Source: DATARH01 sp036268075 (GTDB lineage Bacteria > Pseudomonadota > Alphaproteobacteria > ATCC43930 > CGMCC-115725). From it: a stretch of DNA of 20,850 nucleotides. A program made the translations under genes and the position numbers. The DNA lies in the NCBI GenBank assembly GCA_036268075.1, contig DATAUV010000058.1, positions 1 through 20,850 of the forward strand. The letters run 5' to 3'. The first letter of the stretch is position 1. Each line of letters starts with the position of its first letter. Shown here piece by piece: positions 1-7,145 of this stretch. The notes under the pieces were generated by a model. That model was not told the DNA's origin. It did no database searches and saw only the letters and a list, made by a program, of their open reading frames with translations.

Positions 1-28
1 ACTCGTCAGCCGCTGGTGCGTTTGAGAC

Positions 29-56
29 GTGGGTCCCGGCCTTCGCCGGGATGACG
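29..56. repeat. Half of a palindromic repeat (family A)
   Basis: This 28-base arm, reading gtgggtcccggccttcgccg and ending in gggatgacg, is the same as the right arm of the complete palindromes at 7042-7123, 9431-9512 and 10459-10540. The bases before it (1-28) resemble the loop of the copy at 10459-10540, so the left arm most likely lies just outside the window. Confidence 0.8.
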
Positions 57-59
57 GGT

Positions 60-104
60 GGGGGATCACGGGGTGGGGGATCACGGGGTTGGGGATCACG
101 GGGT
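60..104. repeat. Three tandem copies of a 15-bp unit
   Basis: The unit gggggatcacggggt occurs at 60-74 and 75-89, and a one-base variant (tggggatcacggggt) at 90-104. It lies downstream of the CoA transferase gene that ends at 135, directly next to the family A palindrome arm. No coding role is evident. Confidence 0.9.
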
Positions 105-134
105 TCGGCGTGGTGTTTGGGGATGTAGGAGGAT

Positions 135-1313
135 TTACACCACACCCTTCTGGTGCAATTCCGCGATCTCAACCTTGCCGTAACCCAATTCGCCCAGCAC
201 GTCGTCGGTATGCTGGCCCTGGTCGGGGGTCGGTTTGAGGCGGGCGGGTTGGGGGAAGGCGCTCATGTGGATCGGCTGGCCGACGATGTCGAAGCTGCCG
301 AGCTTGGGGTGGTCGGTCGGGCGGCGGATGCCGAGGTGCTGGACCTGGGGGTCGGCGAAGACCTGGTCGATCGTATTGATCGGGCCGCAGGGGACGCCGG
401 CCTTGTTGAGCGCGCCGACCCAGAACGCGCTCGGCTTCGACCGCACCACGTCGTTGAGATGGGCGATCAATGCCTGACGGTTTTTGCCGCGCGCCACCAC
501 GGTGGCGAAATCCGGGTCGGACGCCAAATCCTTGTCGCCCGACACCTCGCAGAATTTCTTCCACAGATTGTCGCCCGAGGCGGCGATGTTGATGTAGCCG
601 TCGGCGGTCTGGAACATGCCGGTGCCGGGCGAGGTGGGGTGGAAATTGCCCTCCTGCTTCGCCACCTCGCCCTTCATCGTGTAGCGCGAGGCCTGGAAGT
701 CGAGCATGAATATCTGCGCCTCGATCAGCGAGGTGTGGACCCATTGCCCCTCGCCCGTGCGCTCGCGCGCGAGAAGCGCCAGGGTGATGCCGTTCGCGAG
801 GAGGAGCCCGGCCGAGGTGTCGTTGATCGCGATGCCGACGCGGATCGGCCCCTGCCCCGGATGCCCGGTGATCGACATGAGGCCGCCCATCCCCTGCGCG
901 ATCTGGTCGACGCCGGGGCGGCCCTCATACGGCCCGTCCTGGCCAAAGCCCGAGATGCTGCCGTAGACGATGCGCGGGTTGATCTTCCTCACCGCCTCGT
1001 AATCGACGCCGAGCCGATGCTTTACCGTCGATTTGAAGTTCTCGACGATCACGTCGGCCTTGGCCGCGAGCTTCATGAAGATCGCGAGGCCTTCCTTGGT
1101 CTTCAAATTCAGCGACAGCGAGCGCTTGTTGCGGTGGAGGTTCTGGAAATCGGGGCCGTCGCGGCGGCTGCCGGTCGCGTCGGTGTGCTCGCCGGGCAAT
1201 TCGATCTTGATGACATCGGCGCCCCAATCGGCGAGCTGCCGCACCGCCGTCGGCCCGGCGCGATGAGCGGTGAGGTCGATCACGGTAAAGCCGTTGAGGG
1301 GCAGCGCGGTCAT
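135..1313 (-). CDS. CaiB/BaiF family CoA transferase
   Basis: This is a 392-residue class III CoA transferase, which moves CoA between carboxylic acids through aspartyl-CoA thioester intermediates and normally works as an interlocked homodimer in the cytosol. The N-terminus carries the family's G-x-x-V-x-D-L motif and GADVIKIE (residues 31-38). SGFGQDGPY follows near 121-129. The expected catalytic aspartate is D155 in the IAINDTSAG segment, followed by ALLARERTGEGQWV. Length is normal for the family. The ATG at 1313 is preceded on the minus strand by a gggaga ribosome binding site. The acyl substrate cannot be read from the sequence. Another member of the family lies at 15233-16384. The next gene on the same strand (1424-2401) is 110 bases away, with a hairpin in between, so co-transcription is uncertain. 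Confidence 0.95.
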   Translation of the reverse strand: MTALPLNGFTVIDLTAHRAGPTAVRQLADWGADVIKIELPGEHTDATGSRRDGPDFQNLHRNKRSLSLNLKTKEGLAIFMKLAAKADVIVENFKSTVKHRLGVDYEAVRKINPRIVYGSISGFGQDGPYEGRPGVDQIAQGMGGLMSITGHPGQGPIRVGIAINDTSAGLLLANGITLALLARERTGEGQWVHTSLIEAQIFMLDFQASRYTMKGEVAKQEGNFHPTSPGTGMFQTADGYINIAASGDNLWKKFCEVSGDKDLASDPDFATVVARGKNRQALIAHLNDVVRSKPSAFWVGALNKAGVPCGPINTIDQVFADPQVQHLGIRRPTDHPKLGSFDIVGQPIHMSAFPQPARLKPTPDQGQHTDDVLGELGYGKVEIAELHQKGVV

Positions 1314-1373
1314 CTCGGTATCTCCCGGTCGGAGTGGGTTGGGGGATGGTAGAGGATTCCCTGGACCACCCGC

Positions 1374-1406
1374 TAGGTCATTCCGGGGCGGCCCCGGAAT
1401 GACCTA
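1374..1406. repeat. Perfect hairpin between two minus-strand genes
   Basis: Two 15-base arms (taggtcattccgggg at 1374-1388 and its exact complement at 1392-1406) surround a 3-base loop. It sits 18 bases past the stop of the minus-strand gene ending at 1424. It could act as a transcription terminator or be a dispersed repeat; no T-run follows on the minus strand, which argues against a classical intrinsic terminator. Confidence 0.6.
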
Positions 1407-1423
1407 AATTGAGCGAAAAGCCG

Positions 1424-2401
1424 TTAGGAGGCCAAAAACTCCGCGAAATACTCCTCCGCGGTCACCACCCGCGGGGTGATGCCGGCGTCGTGGGATTGGC
1501 GGCAGAAGACGTCGACTTCACGCTTGCCGGCTTCGTAACCGTCGGGCTGGTAGCCGGCGCCCATCACCGCCTCGGCCTCCTCCAGCTCGGCGTCGAGCCA
1601 GGGGGAGGCGTAGGGGAAGTTGCGGAGGCAGGCGGCGAAGACGCGGTTGTTTTCGATAAACGCGTCGGTGATCGCCCGGGCGATCCACTTGTTGGCCTCC
1701 CAGACCGGGCGCCGCAGCACGATCAGATGCTGCGGCGGGTAGCATTTGGTAGCGCGGTAGTAGTCGTGCTCGATCGGGCGCGGGTCGGGGAAGAGCCGGG
1801 CGATCGGGCCGGCGTTTGGGTGATAGGGGGTCGGGCGTGGGGGCGAGTAGAGCGCGTCGATATCGCCGGCGAGCAGCATCTCGACCAGGGTGCGGCCCTC
1901 CGGCACCGGGCTGACGCCGGACGGGAAGTCGCCGGGGTGCCGTGCGCTCCAGGCGCCCTCGACATTGCCGATCCACCACTGGAGCTTGTCGGGCGGGACG
2001 CCGAGCCAGTTGAGGAAATGGCGGTACCAGATCGTGCCGCTCGCGACCCAGTCGTACATGCCGACGCGTTTGCCGATGAGGTCCGAGGGCTGGCGGATCG
2101 GGCTGTCCTTGCGGATGTAGAGGTCGCGCGCGGTGAAGTTCCTGAGCGGAAACACCGGCAGCGCGACAAAGCTGGGGTCGCCGCCCGCGATGCGGCGTAG
2201 GTGCCCGGCCATCGAAGTCTCGCCGCCGTCGACGCTCGTGTCGCCCGTCGCCCGCTGCAGCATCTCGACCCGCCCGAGCCACGAGCCCTCGGTGCGGTGG
2301 ATCAGCGTCAGGTCGACCCCGGCCGGCTTCACGTCGCCGATCATCAGCGGCGCGAGCTTGGCGTAGTCGGCGCAGGTGAGGCGGATCGGGATATTCGCCA
2401 T
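1424..2401 (-). CDS. Substrate-binding-fold protein, 4,5-dihydroxyphthalate decarboxylase (Pht5)/NMT1-like
   Basis: This 325-residue protein belongs to the periplasmic-binding-protein type II fold group that includes NMT1/THI5-like binding proteins and proteins annotated as 4,5-dihydroxyphthalate decarboxylase. Typical segments are PAGVDLTLIH near residue 26, FVALPVFPLRNFTARDLYIR near residue 75, and DLIGKRVGMYDW near residue 106. The frame stays open upstream, but the ATG at 2401 is preferred: it has a ggagg site seven bases upstream and begins the conserved fold. No signal peptide is visible, which is unusual for a transporter binding protein and would fit a cytosolic enzyme or sensor. No permease or ATPase gene is in the window. 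It is divergent from the racemase-like gene at 2465, 63 bases away, suggesting shared control. Whether it is an enzyme or a ligand binder is unresolved. Confidence 0.85.
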   Translation of the reverse strand: MANIPIRLTCADYAKLAPLMIGDVKPAGVDLTLIHRTEGSWLGRVEMLQRATGDTSVDGGETSMAGHLRRIAGGDPSFVALPVFPLRNFTARDLYIRKDSPIRQPSDLIGKRVGMYDWVASGTIWYRHFLNWLGVPPDKLQWWIGNVEGAWSARHPGDFPSGVSPVPEGRTLVEMLLAGDIDALYSPPRPTPYHPNAGPIARLFPDPRPIEHDYYRATKCYPPQHLIVLRRPVWEANKWIARAITDAFIENNRVFAACLRNFPYASPWLDAELEEAEAVMGAGYQPDGYEAGKREVDVFCRQSHDAGITPRVVTAEEYFAEFLAS

Positions 2402-2413
2402 CGCAAATCCTCC

Positions 2414-2446
2414 GTGGGCGCGGCACAGTAGGGCGCACACGCCCAC
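2414..2446. promoter_or_regulatory. Inverted repeat in a divergent intergenic region
   Basis: Arms gtgggcg (2414-2420) and cgcccac (2440-2446) are separated by 19 bases and occupy most of the 63-base gap between two divergent genes. The position suits an operator, but seven-base GC-rich arms can occur by chance. Confidence 0.25.
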
Positions 2447-2464
2447 CAGCGAAAGGCCCCGCGA

Positions 2465-3181
2465 ATGACCCGCCATTTCGGCGCGCTGATCCCCTCGACC
2501 AACACGACCTGCGAGATCGAGTACAGCCATCTGCTGCCGCCCGAGTACCAGGCCCATTACGGGCGGATGATGTCGAGCAGCCCGTCGAAGTCGCCGTTTT
2601 CGTCGCCGCTCGACGCCGATCTCGACTACCAGGCGAAACTGCTCGGCACCGCGAAGGTCGAGCTGGTGATGCTGGTGCAAACCTCGGCAAGCCTCCACAG
2701 CGCGGGGTACGATGCCGACGTGACAAAGCGGATGGCGGATGCGTCCGGTGTGGCGGCGATCACCTCGGCGACCGCGATCGGCCGGGCGATCAAGGCGCTG
2801 AAGGCGAAGAAGGTGGCGCTGGTGTCGCCCTATTCGGTACCGGTCAACGAGGCGGCGAAGCGCCTCTTCGAGGGCGCCTCGGGCTGCGAAATCGTCGCGG
2901 TCGAGGGGTTCGCGGCGACCGATTCGTACGCGATCGGCGCGCTCGGCCCGGAAAATGCCCGCGACGCCTTCTCCCGCATCAACCGGCCGGAGATCGACGC
3001 CTTTATCGTCCCCGGCGGCAATTTCCCGACAATGGCCCATGTCGAGGGCTGGGAGGCGGAGTTCAAAAAGCCGGTCGTGACGACGAACCAGGCGCTGATC
3101 TGGGCGATGCTGCGGCAGTTCGGGGCAAGCGCGGGGTTGAAGGGGCTGGGGGTGCTGCTCGCCGAGGTGCCGGCGGGATGA
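2465..3181 (+). CDS. Asp/Glu racemase superfamily protein (maleate isomerase / arylmalonate decarboxylase-like)
   Basis: This 238-residue protein has the superfamily's opening (GALIPSTNTTCEIEY, compare VPSSNTT of maleate isomerases) and the KPVVTTNQALIW segment near residue 202, both typical of the maleate isomerase and arylmalonate decarboxylase branch. Members act on substrates with one or two catalytic cysteines at the mouth of two lobes. Here the first site reads MLVQTSAS, with Gln72 where Cys is expected, and the second reads VPGGNF, with Gly184 where Cys is expected. The only cysteines visible are elsewhere, near residues 17 and 140. The fold looks intact and full length, so it may use different chemistry or bind without catalysis. 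An aaagg site precedes the ATG. It is divergent from the Pht5-like gene and is followed by a perfect hairpin. Confidence 0.8.
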   Translation: MTRHFGALIPSTNTTCEIEYSHLLPPEYQAHYGRMMSSSPSKSPFSSPLDADLDYQAKLLGTAKVELVMLVQTSASLHSAGYDADVTKRMADASGVAAITSATAIGRAIKALKAKKVALVSPYSVPVNEAAKRLFEGASGCEIVAVEGFAATDSYAIGALGPENARDAFSRINRPEIDAFIVPGGNFPTMAHVEGWEAEFKKPVVTTNQALIWAMLRQFGASAGLKGLGVLLAEVPAG

Positions 3182-3193
3182 CCGCGCGATCCT

Positions 3194-3268
3194 GATGGGC
3201 TTCGCTGCACTCAGCCCATCCTACGGTACCGAACCTTGTAGGATGGGCTGAGTGCAGCGAAGCCCATC
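3194..3268. repeat. Perfect 31-bp inverted repeat (family B), possible terminator
   Basis: The arm gatgggcttcgctgcactca and so on (3194-3224) is exactly complementary to 3238-3268, with a 13-base loop. It begins 12 bases after the stop of the racemase-like gene. A diverged copy with the same core (gtaggatggg...cccatc) forms the outer arms at 5723-5873. The RNA would form a very stable hairpin. Confidence 0.9.
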
Positions 3269-3296
3269 GCCTGCCGCCACTTAACTTCACCGCCGC

Positions 3297-3325
3297 TTGA
3301 CACCGCGCGAGGGTGGGTCGACATA
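3297..3325 (+). promoter_or_regulatory. Possible sigma-70-type promoter of the histidine kinase gene
   Basis: A perfect TTGACA at 3297-3302 is followed after 17 bases by GACATA (3320-3325), in the gap after the family B hairpin and about 35 bases before the preferred kinase start. The same TTG would also open the kinase frame further upstream; a promoter reading explains it better. Confidence 0.4.
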
Positions 3326-3359
3326 CTCCCGCAGGGGTCGTTATCCGAAAGACGGGGAT

Positions 3360-5714
3360 GTGCCGGGGCCGCTTGACCAAGAGGCTGATCGGGGCGTCGC
3401 GCCGCTGATCCACAGCGGACTGACCGCCCCTATTTTCGGTCCGGATGCCGAAAACGCGATCAACCGGCGCATCTTCGAAACCTCGCTCGACCTGATCCTG
3501 GTCGTCGACCGCCAGGGCAATTTCATCCGCATCAGCCCGAGCCTCGAACAAATCCTCGGTTATTGCCCGGAAGACCTCGCCGGCCGCAACGCCGGCGATT
3601 TTGTCCATCCCGCCGACCTCGATCCCGTCCGCGCGGAGATGCGGGCGGCGCGGCGGGAGGGGGGACGGCGCAATTTCGAGTGCCGCTACGTCCACAAGGA
3701 CGGGCATGTCGTGACGCTGTGGTGGACCGGGGTGTGGTCGGCGGCGGAGGAGCAGTTCTTCTTTATCGGCCGCGACGTCACCGACCGCGCCGAGATGGAG
3801 CGCCGGGTCCGCGAAAACGCATCCCGCCTCGCCCTCGCGGTCGAGATCAGCGAGATCGGCCTCGCGAGTACGGACCCCGGTCAGACGGCCGCGATCGTCA
3901 ACGCCCAGTTCAACGAGATATACGGCCTGCCCCCCGACACCGCCGAGGTGCGGTTCGGCGACTGGGTGCGGCAAATCCACCCCGAAGACCGCGACCGCGT
4001 CGCCGACGACATGAAGCGCGCGCTGCGTCTGGGCGAGCGGTATCGCGACGAATTTCGCATCAACCGTCGCGACACGGGCGCCGAAGCGTGGGTTATCACG
4101 GCGGCACAGGCCGAGCCGGGACCCGATGGCGGCCCCGGGCGCGTGCTGGCGGTCAGCCGCGACATCACCCGGCGCAAGGAAAACGAGCGGCGGACCCGGG
4201 CCGATGCCCAGCGCCACGCGCTGGCGCTCCAGATCAGCGAGATCGGTCTCGCCGCGGCGGAAAGCCCGAGCGAGCCGGCCCGGACCGACGCCCAATTCAA
4301 CCGCATCTACGGCCAGCCGCCCGACGCGACCCATATCGGCGCCGGCGAGTTCCTGCGCCTCATTCACCCCGACGATCGCGACAAGGTCGCGGCCGACCTC
4401 CTCGAGGTGATCCGCACCGGCGGGCTCTACCGCGGCGAGTTCCGCATCAGACGCGCCGGCACCGGCGAGGAACGCTGGGTGCGCGCGGCGACGCAGAATG
4501 TCGCCGGCGCGGACGGGCGCCCCGGACGGTTTGTCGGCGCCCATCTCGACATCACCGATTTGCGCGCCACTCAGCAGCAGCTTCAGCAAGCGCAAAAGAT
4601 GGAGGCCATCGGCAACCTGACCGGCGGGATGGCGCATGATTTCAACAATCTGCTCGGCATCATCATCGGCAATCTCGACATGCTGCGCGACAATGCGCCG
4701 CTTTCGGGCGATGACGGCGAGCTCTTGACCGAGGCGCTCGACGCGGCGACGCGCGGCGCCGACCTGATCCGCCGGCTCCTCGCCTTTTCCCGCCGCCAGC
4801 CGCTGCAGCCGCGGCAGATCGCGGTGAACGACATGGTGTCGGGCATTGTCGGGCTGCTCGGCCGCACGCTCGGCGAGAACATCCCGATCTCGCTCGAATT
4901 GTCGCCCGATATCTGGCCGGTGCGGGCCGACCCGGCGCAGATCGAGGCGAGCCTCGTCAATCTCGCCACCAACGCCCGTGACGCGATGCCCGGTGGCGGG
5001 CGGCTGATGATCGCGACGGCGAACCGGCACCTCGACGCCGACTACACCGCCTGCCACAGCGAGCTCGCGCCGGGCGACTACGCGATGATCGAGGTCAGCG
5101 ACACCGGCACCGGCATCCCGCCGGATGTGATGGCACGCATCTTCGAGCCGTTTTTCACGACGAAGGAGGTCGGCAAGGGCACCGGGCTGGGGTTGAGCAT
5201 GGTGTTCGGCTTCGTCAAGCAATCGGGCGGGCACGTCAACGTCTACAGCGAGCCCGGCGCCGGCACGACGTTCCGCCTATACCTGCCGCGCGACGGCCAG
5301 GCGGCGGCCGAGACCGTCTCGGCGGCGGCGGCGGCCCCCGCGCCCGGCGCCGCCGGCGAGGGCGAGACCGTGCTGGTCGTCGAGGACAATGCCGGGATGC
5401 GCCTTGTCGTGCGGCGGCAGCTTGTCGAGCTCGGCTACCAAGTGGTCGAAGCCGACGGCGCCGCCGCCGCGCTCGATGTCCTCCAGCGGCAGAAGGTGGC
5501 GCTCCTCTTCAGCGACGTCATCATGCCCGGCGACATGAACGGCATCGCGCTCGCGAAAAAGGCGATCGAGACCTGGCCGGCGATCAAGGTCATCCTGACC
5601 TCGGGGTTCCCCGACACGCATCTCGGCAACGAGGTCGCGAACATCCGCCTCCTCTCCAAACCCTACCGCCGCGCCGACCTCGCCGCCGCGGTGCGCGAGG
5701 CGCTGGAGCGATAG
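3360..5714 (+). CDS. PAS-domain hybrid sensor histidine kinase with C-terminal receiver
   Basis: This soluble 784-residue sensor has no membrane segment. Three PAS domains lie at about 36-145, 157-270 and 286-400. A HisKA domain follows with the H-box AHDFNNLL and phospho-acceptor His426. The HATPase domain has N-box Asn538 (LVNLATNARDAM), DTGTGIP with Asp581, FEPFFTTKEVGKGTGLGLS, then an alanine/proline-rich linker near 660-672. The receiver domain has phospho-acceptor Asp719 (LFSDVIMPG) and Lys767 (SKPY). ATP-driven phosphorylation of His would pass to the receiver and on to an unseen partner. The second and third PAS domains are clear duplicates of each other. There is no in-frame ATG before the first PAS domain. 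GTG 3360 is chosen because the alternative TTG 3297 coincides with a -35-like box, but TTG would add 21 residues. It stands alone before the catabolic genes and could sense their substrate. Confidence 0.93.
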   Translation: MPGPLDQEADRGVAPLIHSGLTAPIFGPDAENAINRRIFETSLDLILVVDRQGNFIRISPSLEQILGYCPEDLAGRNAGDFVHPADLDPVRAEMRAARREGGRRNFECRYVHKDGHVVTLWWTGVWSAAEEQFFFIGRDVTDRAEMERRVRENASRLALAVEISEIGLASTDPGQTAAIVNAQFNEIYGLPPDTAEVRFGDWVRQIHPEDRDRVADDMKRALRLGERYRDEFRINRRDTGAEAWVITAAQAEPGPDGGPGRVLAVSRDITRRKENERRTRADAQRHALALQISEIGLAAAESPSEPARTDAQFNRIYGQPPDATHIGAGEFLRLIHPDDRDKVAADLLEVIRTGGLYRGEFRIRRAGTGEERWVRAATQNVAGADGRPGRFVGAHLDITDLRATQQQLQQAQKMEAIGNLTGGMAHDFNNLLGIIIGNLDMLRDNAPLSGDDGELLTEALDAATRGADLIRRLLAFSRRQPLQPRQIAVNDMVSGIVGLLGRTLGENIPISLELSPDIWPVRADPAQIEASLVNLATNARDAMPGGGRLMIATANRHLDADYTACHSELAPGDYAMIEVSDTGTGIPPDVMARIFEPFFTTKEVGKGTGLGLSMVFGFVKQSGGHVNVYSEPGAGTTFRLYLPRDGQAAAETVSAAAAAPAPGAAGEGETVLVVEDNAGMRLVVRRQLVELGYQVVEADGAAAALDVLQRQKVALLFSDVIMPGDMNGIALAKKAIETWPAIKVILTSGFPDTHLGNEVANIRLLSKPYRRADLAAAVREALER

Positions 5715-5722
5715 CCGTGGCA

Positions 5723-5873
5723 TCGTAGGATGGGTAGAGCGCAGCGAAACCCATCGAAACAGTCAGTTCACCGCGGAGGACGCGGAGGGACGCAGAGGAA
5801 GAACATCCGCCGCGGCCTCTGCGATATGACAGTGGCTTTTGATGGGTTTCGCTGTGCTCTACCCATCCTACGA
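5723..5873. repeat. Nested palindrome: family B arms around a direct-repeat-rich core
   Basis: The outer arms are 33 bases each (5723-5755 and 5841-5873) with one mismatch and share the core gtaggatggg...cccatc with the hairpin at 3194-3268. Inside, a ttcaccgcggagga-type stretch begins at 5767 and an eight-base stem pairs cgcagagg (5791-5798) with cctctgcg (5816-5823). The inner stretch resembles the outer arm of the composite repeat at 10418-10588. It starts nine bases after the kinase stop codon. Confidence 0.85.
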
Positions 5874-5895
5874 AACGATCTGCCCGCTCGCCATA

Positions 5896-5925
5896 ACGAC
5901 AAACCGGCCGGTTCTCGCATAGAAT
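5896..5925 (+). promoter_or_regulatory. Possible promoter upstream of the catabolic gene run
   Basis: ACGACA (5896-5901), an 18-base spacer and TAGAAT (5920-5925) give a reasonable sigma-70-like match 27 bases before the first amidohydrolase ATG. This is the only plausible promoter seen before the seven-gene run. Confidence 0.3.
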
Positions 5926-5952
5926 GGCCACAACCGTGGGGAAGGAAGCGCG

Positions 5953-7032
5953 ATGCTGTTCACTTGTCTGCCGCCGGGCACGCAGATTCCGGGCCGGTTT
6001 CCGGGGCCGATGCGGGCGCGGGGGAAGTGGTTCACGATCGACATCCACTGCCACCTGCTGACGCCGAAGGCCGAGGAGCTGATCGCCAATGCCGGGCTGA
6101 CGATGGATTGGCAGCCGCGCCACCAATTCGCCAACGAGCACACCAAGGAGGTCAACCGCGAGCAGGCGCGGCGCACGCGCGTGCAGTTCACCTCAGTCGA
6201 ACAGCGCCTGGCGGACATGGACCGGATGGGGATCGACATCCAGGCGATCACCCCGTCGCCGGCGCAGACGTTTTACAGCGTGCCGGCCGATCTCGGCATC
6301 GCGACGGCGCGCGTCATCAACGACAACATCGCGGATATCTGCGGCAAGAACCCCGACCGGTTCGTCGGGCTCGGCACGGTGCCGTTCCAGGCGCCGGAAT
6401 TGGCGGTGGCGGAGCTCGACCGGCTGCATGGCTCGCTCGGGCTCAGGGGTATCGAGATCGCCACCAACGTCGCCGGCGAGGATTTGTCGGAGCCGCGGTT
6501 CCGCCCGATCTTCCAGCGCTGCGAGGAGCTGGGCCTGACCCTGTTCATGCACCCGACCGGGTTTCCCGAGGCGAGCCGGTTCCGCGACCACTACTTCACC
6601 AACCTGATCGGCAACCCGCTCGACACCACGGTCGCGGTGCATCACCTGATCTTTGGCGGCGTGTTGCAGGACCACCCGAACTTGAAGCTGGTGCTGTCGC
6701 ATGGCGGCGGGTTCCTCGGCGGGTATAACGGCCGCATCGACCACGGCGCCTCGGCCCGGCCGGATTGCTGCGAGCATCTGCGCGAGATGCCGACGACGTA
6801 TCTCAAGCGGCTCTATTTCGATTCGATCGTCTACACCCACCACCAGCTCGAATACCTTGTCGAGCAATACGGCGCCGACCATGTGCTGATGGGCACCGAC
6901 TATCCCGCCGACATGGGCGAGGTCGACCCGATCGGGTTCGTCGAGGGCGCGAAGGGGCTCGACGACGTCCAGCGCCGCGCGATTTTGGGGCGGAACGCGG
7001 CGCGGCTGCTGAATATCGAGATCCCGCGGTGA
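5953..7032 (+). CDS. Amidohydrolase family protein, ACMSD/metal-dependent decarboxylase type
   Basis: This 359-residue TIM-barrel metallohydrolase belongs to the amidohydrolase_2 group, which includes ACMSD, gamma-resorcylate and 5-carboxyvanillate decarboxylases. Zinc-type ligands are visible at His32 and His34 (TIDIHCH), His200 (LFMHPTGF) and Asp316 (MGTDYPADMGE). His250 (LSHGGG) matches the catalytic His of ACMSD. Members either decarboxylate aromatic or muconate-type acids or hydrolyse ring-opened products, so the exact reaction is unknown. A gaaggaag site precedes the ATG. The next gene is a close paralogue sharing the unusual opening MLFTCLP; the C-terminal half is about three quarters identical by eye. 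It is the first gene of a same-strand run with a ring-cleaving dioxygenase and a lactonase. Confidence 0.93.
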   Translation: MLFTCLPPGTQIPGRFPGPMRARGKWFTIDIHCHLLTPKAEELIANAGLTMDWQPRHQFANEHTKEVNREQARRTRVQFTSVEQRLADMDRMGIDIQAITPSPAQTFYSVPADLGIATARVINDNIADICGKNPDRFVGLGTVPFQAPELAVAELDRLHGSLGLRGIEIATNVAGEDLSEPRFRPIFQRCEELGLTLFMHPTGFPEASRFRDHYFTNLIGNPLDTTVAVHHLIFGGVLQDHPNLKLVLSHGGGFLGGYNGRIDHGASARPDCCEHLREMPTTYLKRLYFDSIVYTHHQLEYLVEQYGADHVLMGTDYPADMGEVDPIGFVEGAKGLDDVQRRAILGRNAARLLNIEIPR

Positions 7033-7041
7033 TCCTTATTT

Positions 7042-7123
7042 CGTTATCCCGGCGGAGGCCGGGACCCACGATTCAAACGCACGAGACGCGGATGAGTGGG
7101 TCCCGGCCTTCGCCGGGATGACG
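7042..7123. repeat. Palindromic repeat, family A
   Basis: Arms of 28 bases at 7042-7069 and 7096-7123 pair with two mismatches around a 26-base loop. The core tcccggcgaaggccggga is shared with the copies at 29-56, 9431-9512 and 10459-10540. It fills the gap between the two amidohydrolase genes, starting nine bases after the first stop codon. Confidence 0.95.
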
Positions 7124-7145
7124 GACTTTTTTTGAAGGAACAGAA

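Noticed and set aside
153..1352. A 399-codon plus-strand open frame opposite the first CoA transferase
   Set aside because: The composition is low-complexity (Arg, Val, Gly, Asp) and no domain is visible; the minus strand holds a complete CaiB/BaiF protein with catalytic Asp.
3063..5234. A long open frame (about 723 codons) on the minus strand opposite the histidine kinase
   Set aside because: Its translation is rich in Arg, Ala, Asp and Val with no recognisable domain, while the plus strand encodes a full PAS/HisKA/HATPase/receiver protein. This is a typical GC-rich shadow frame.
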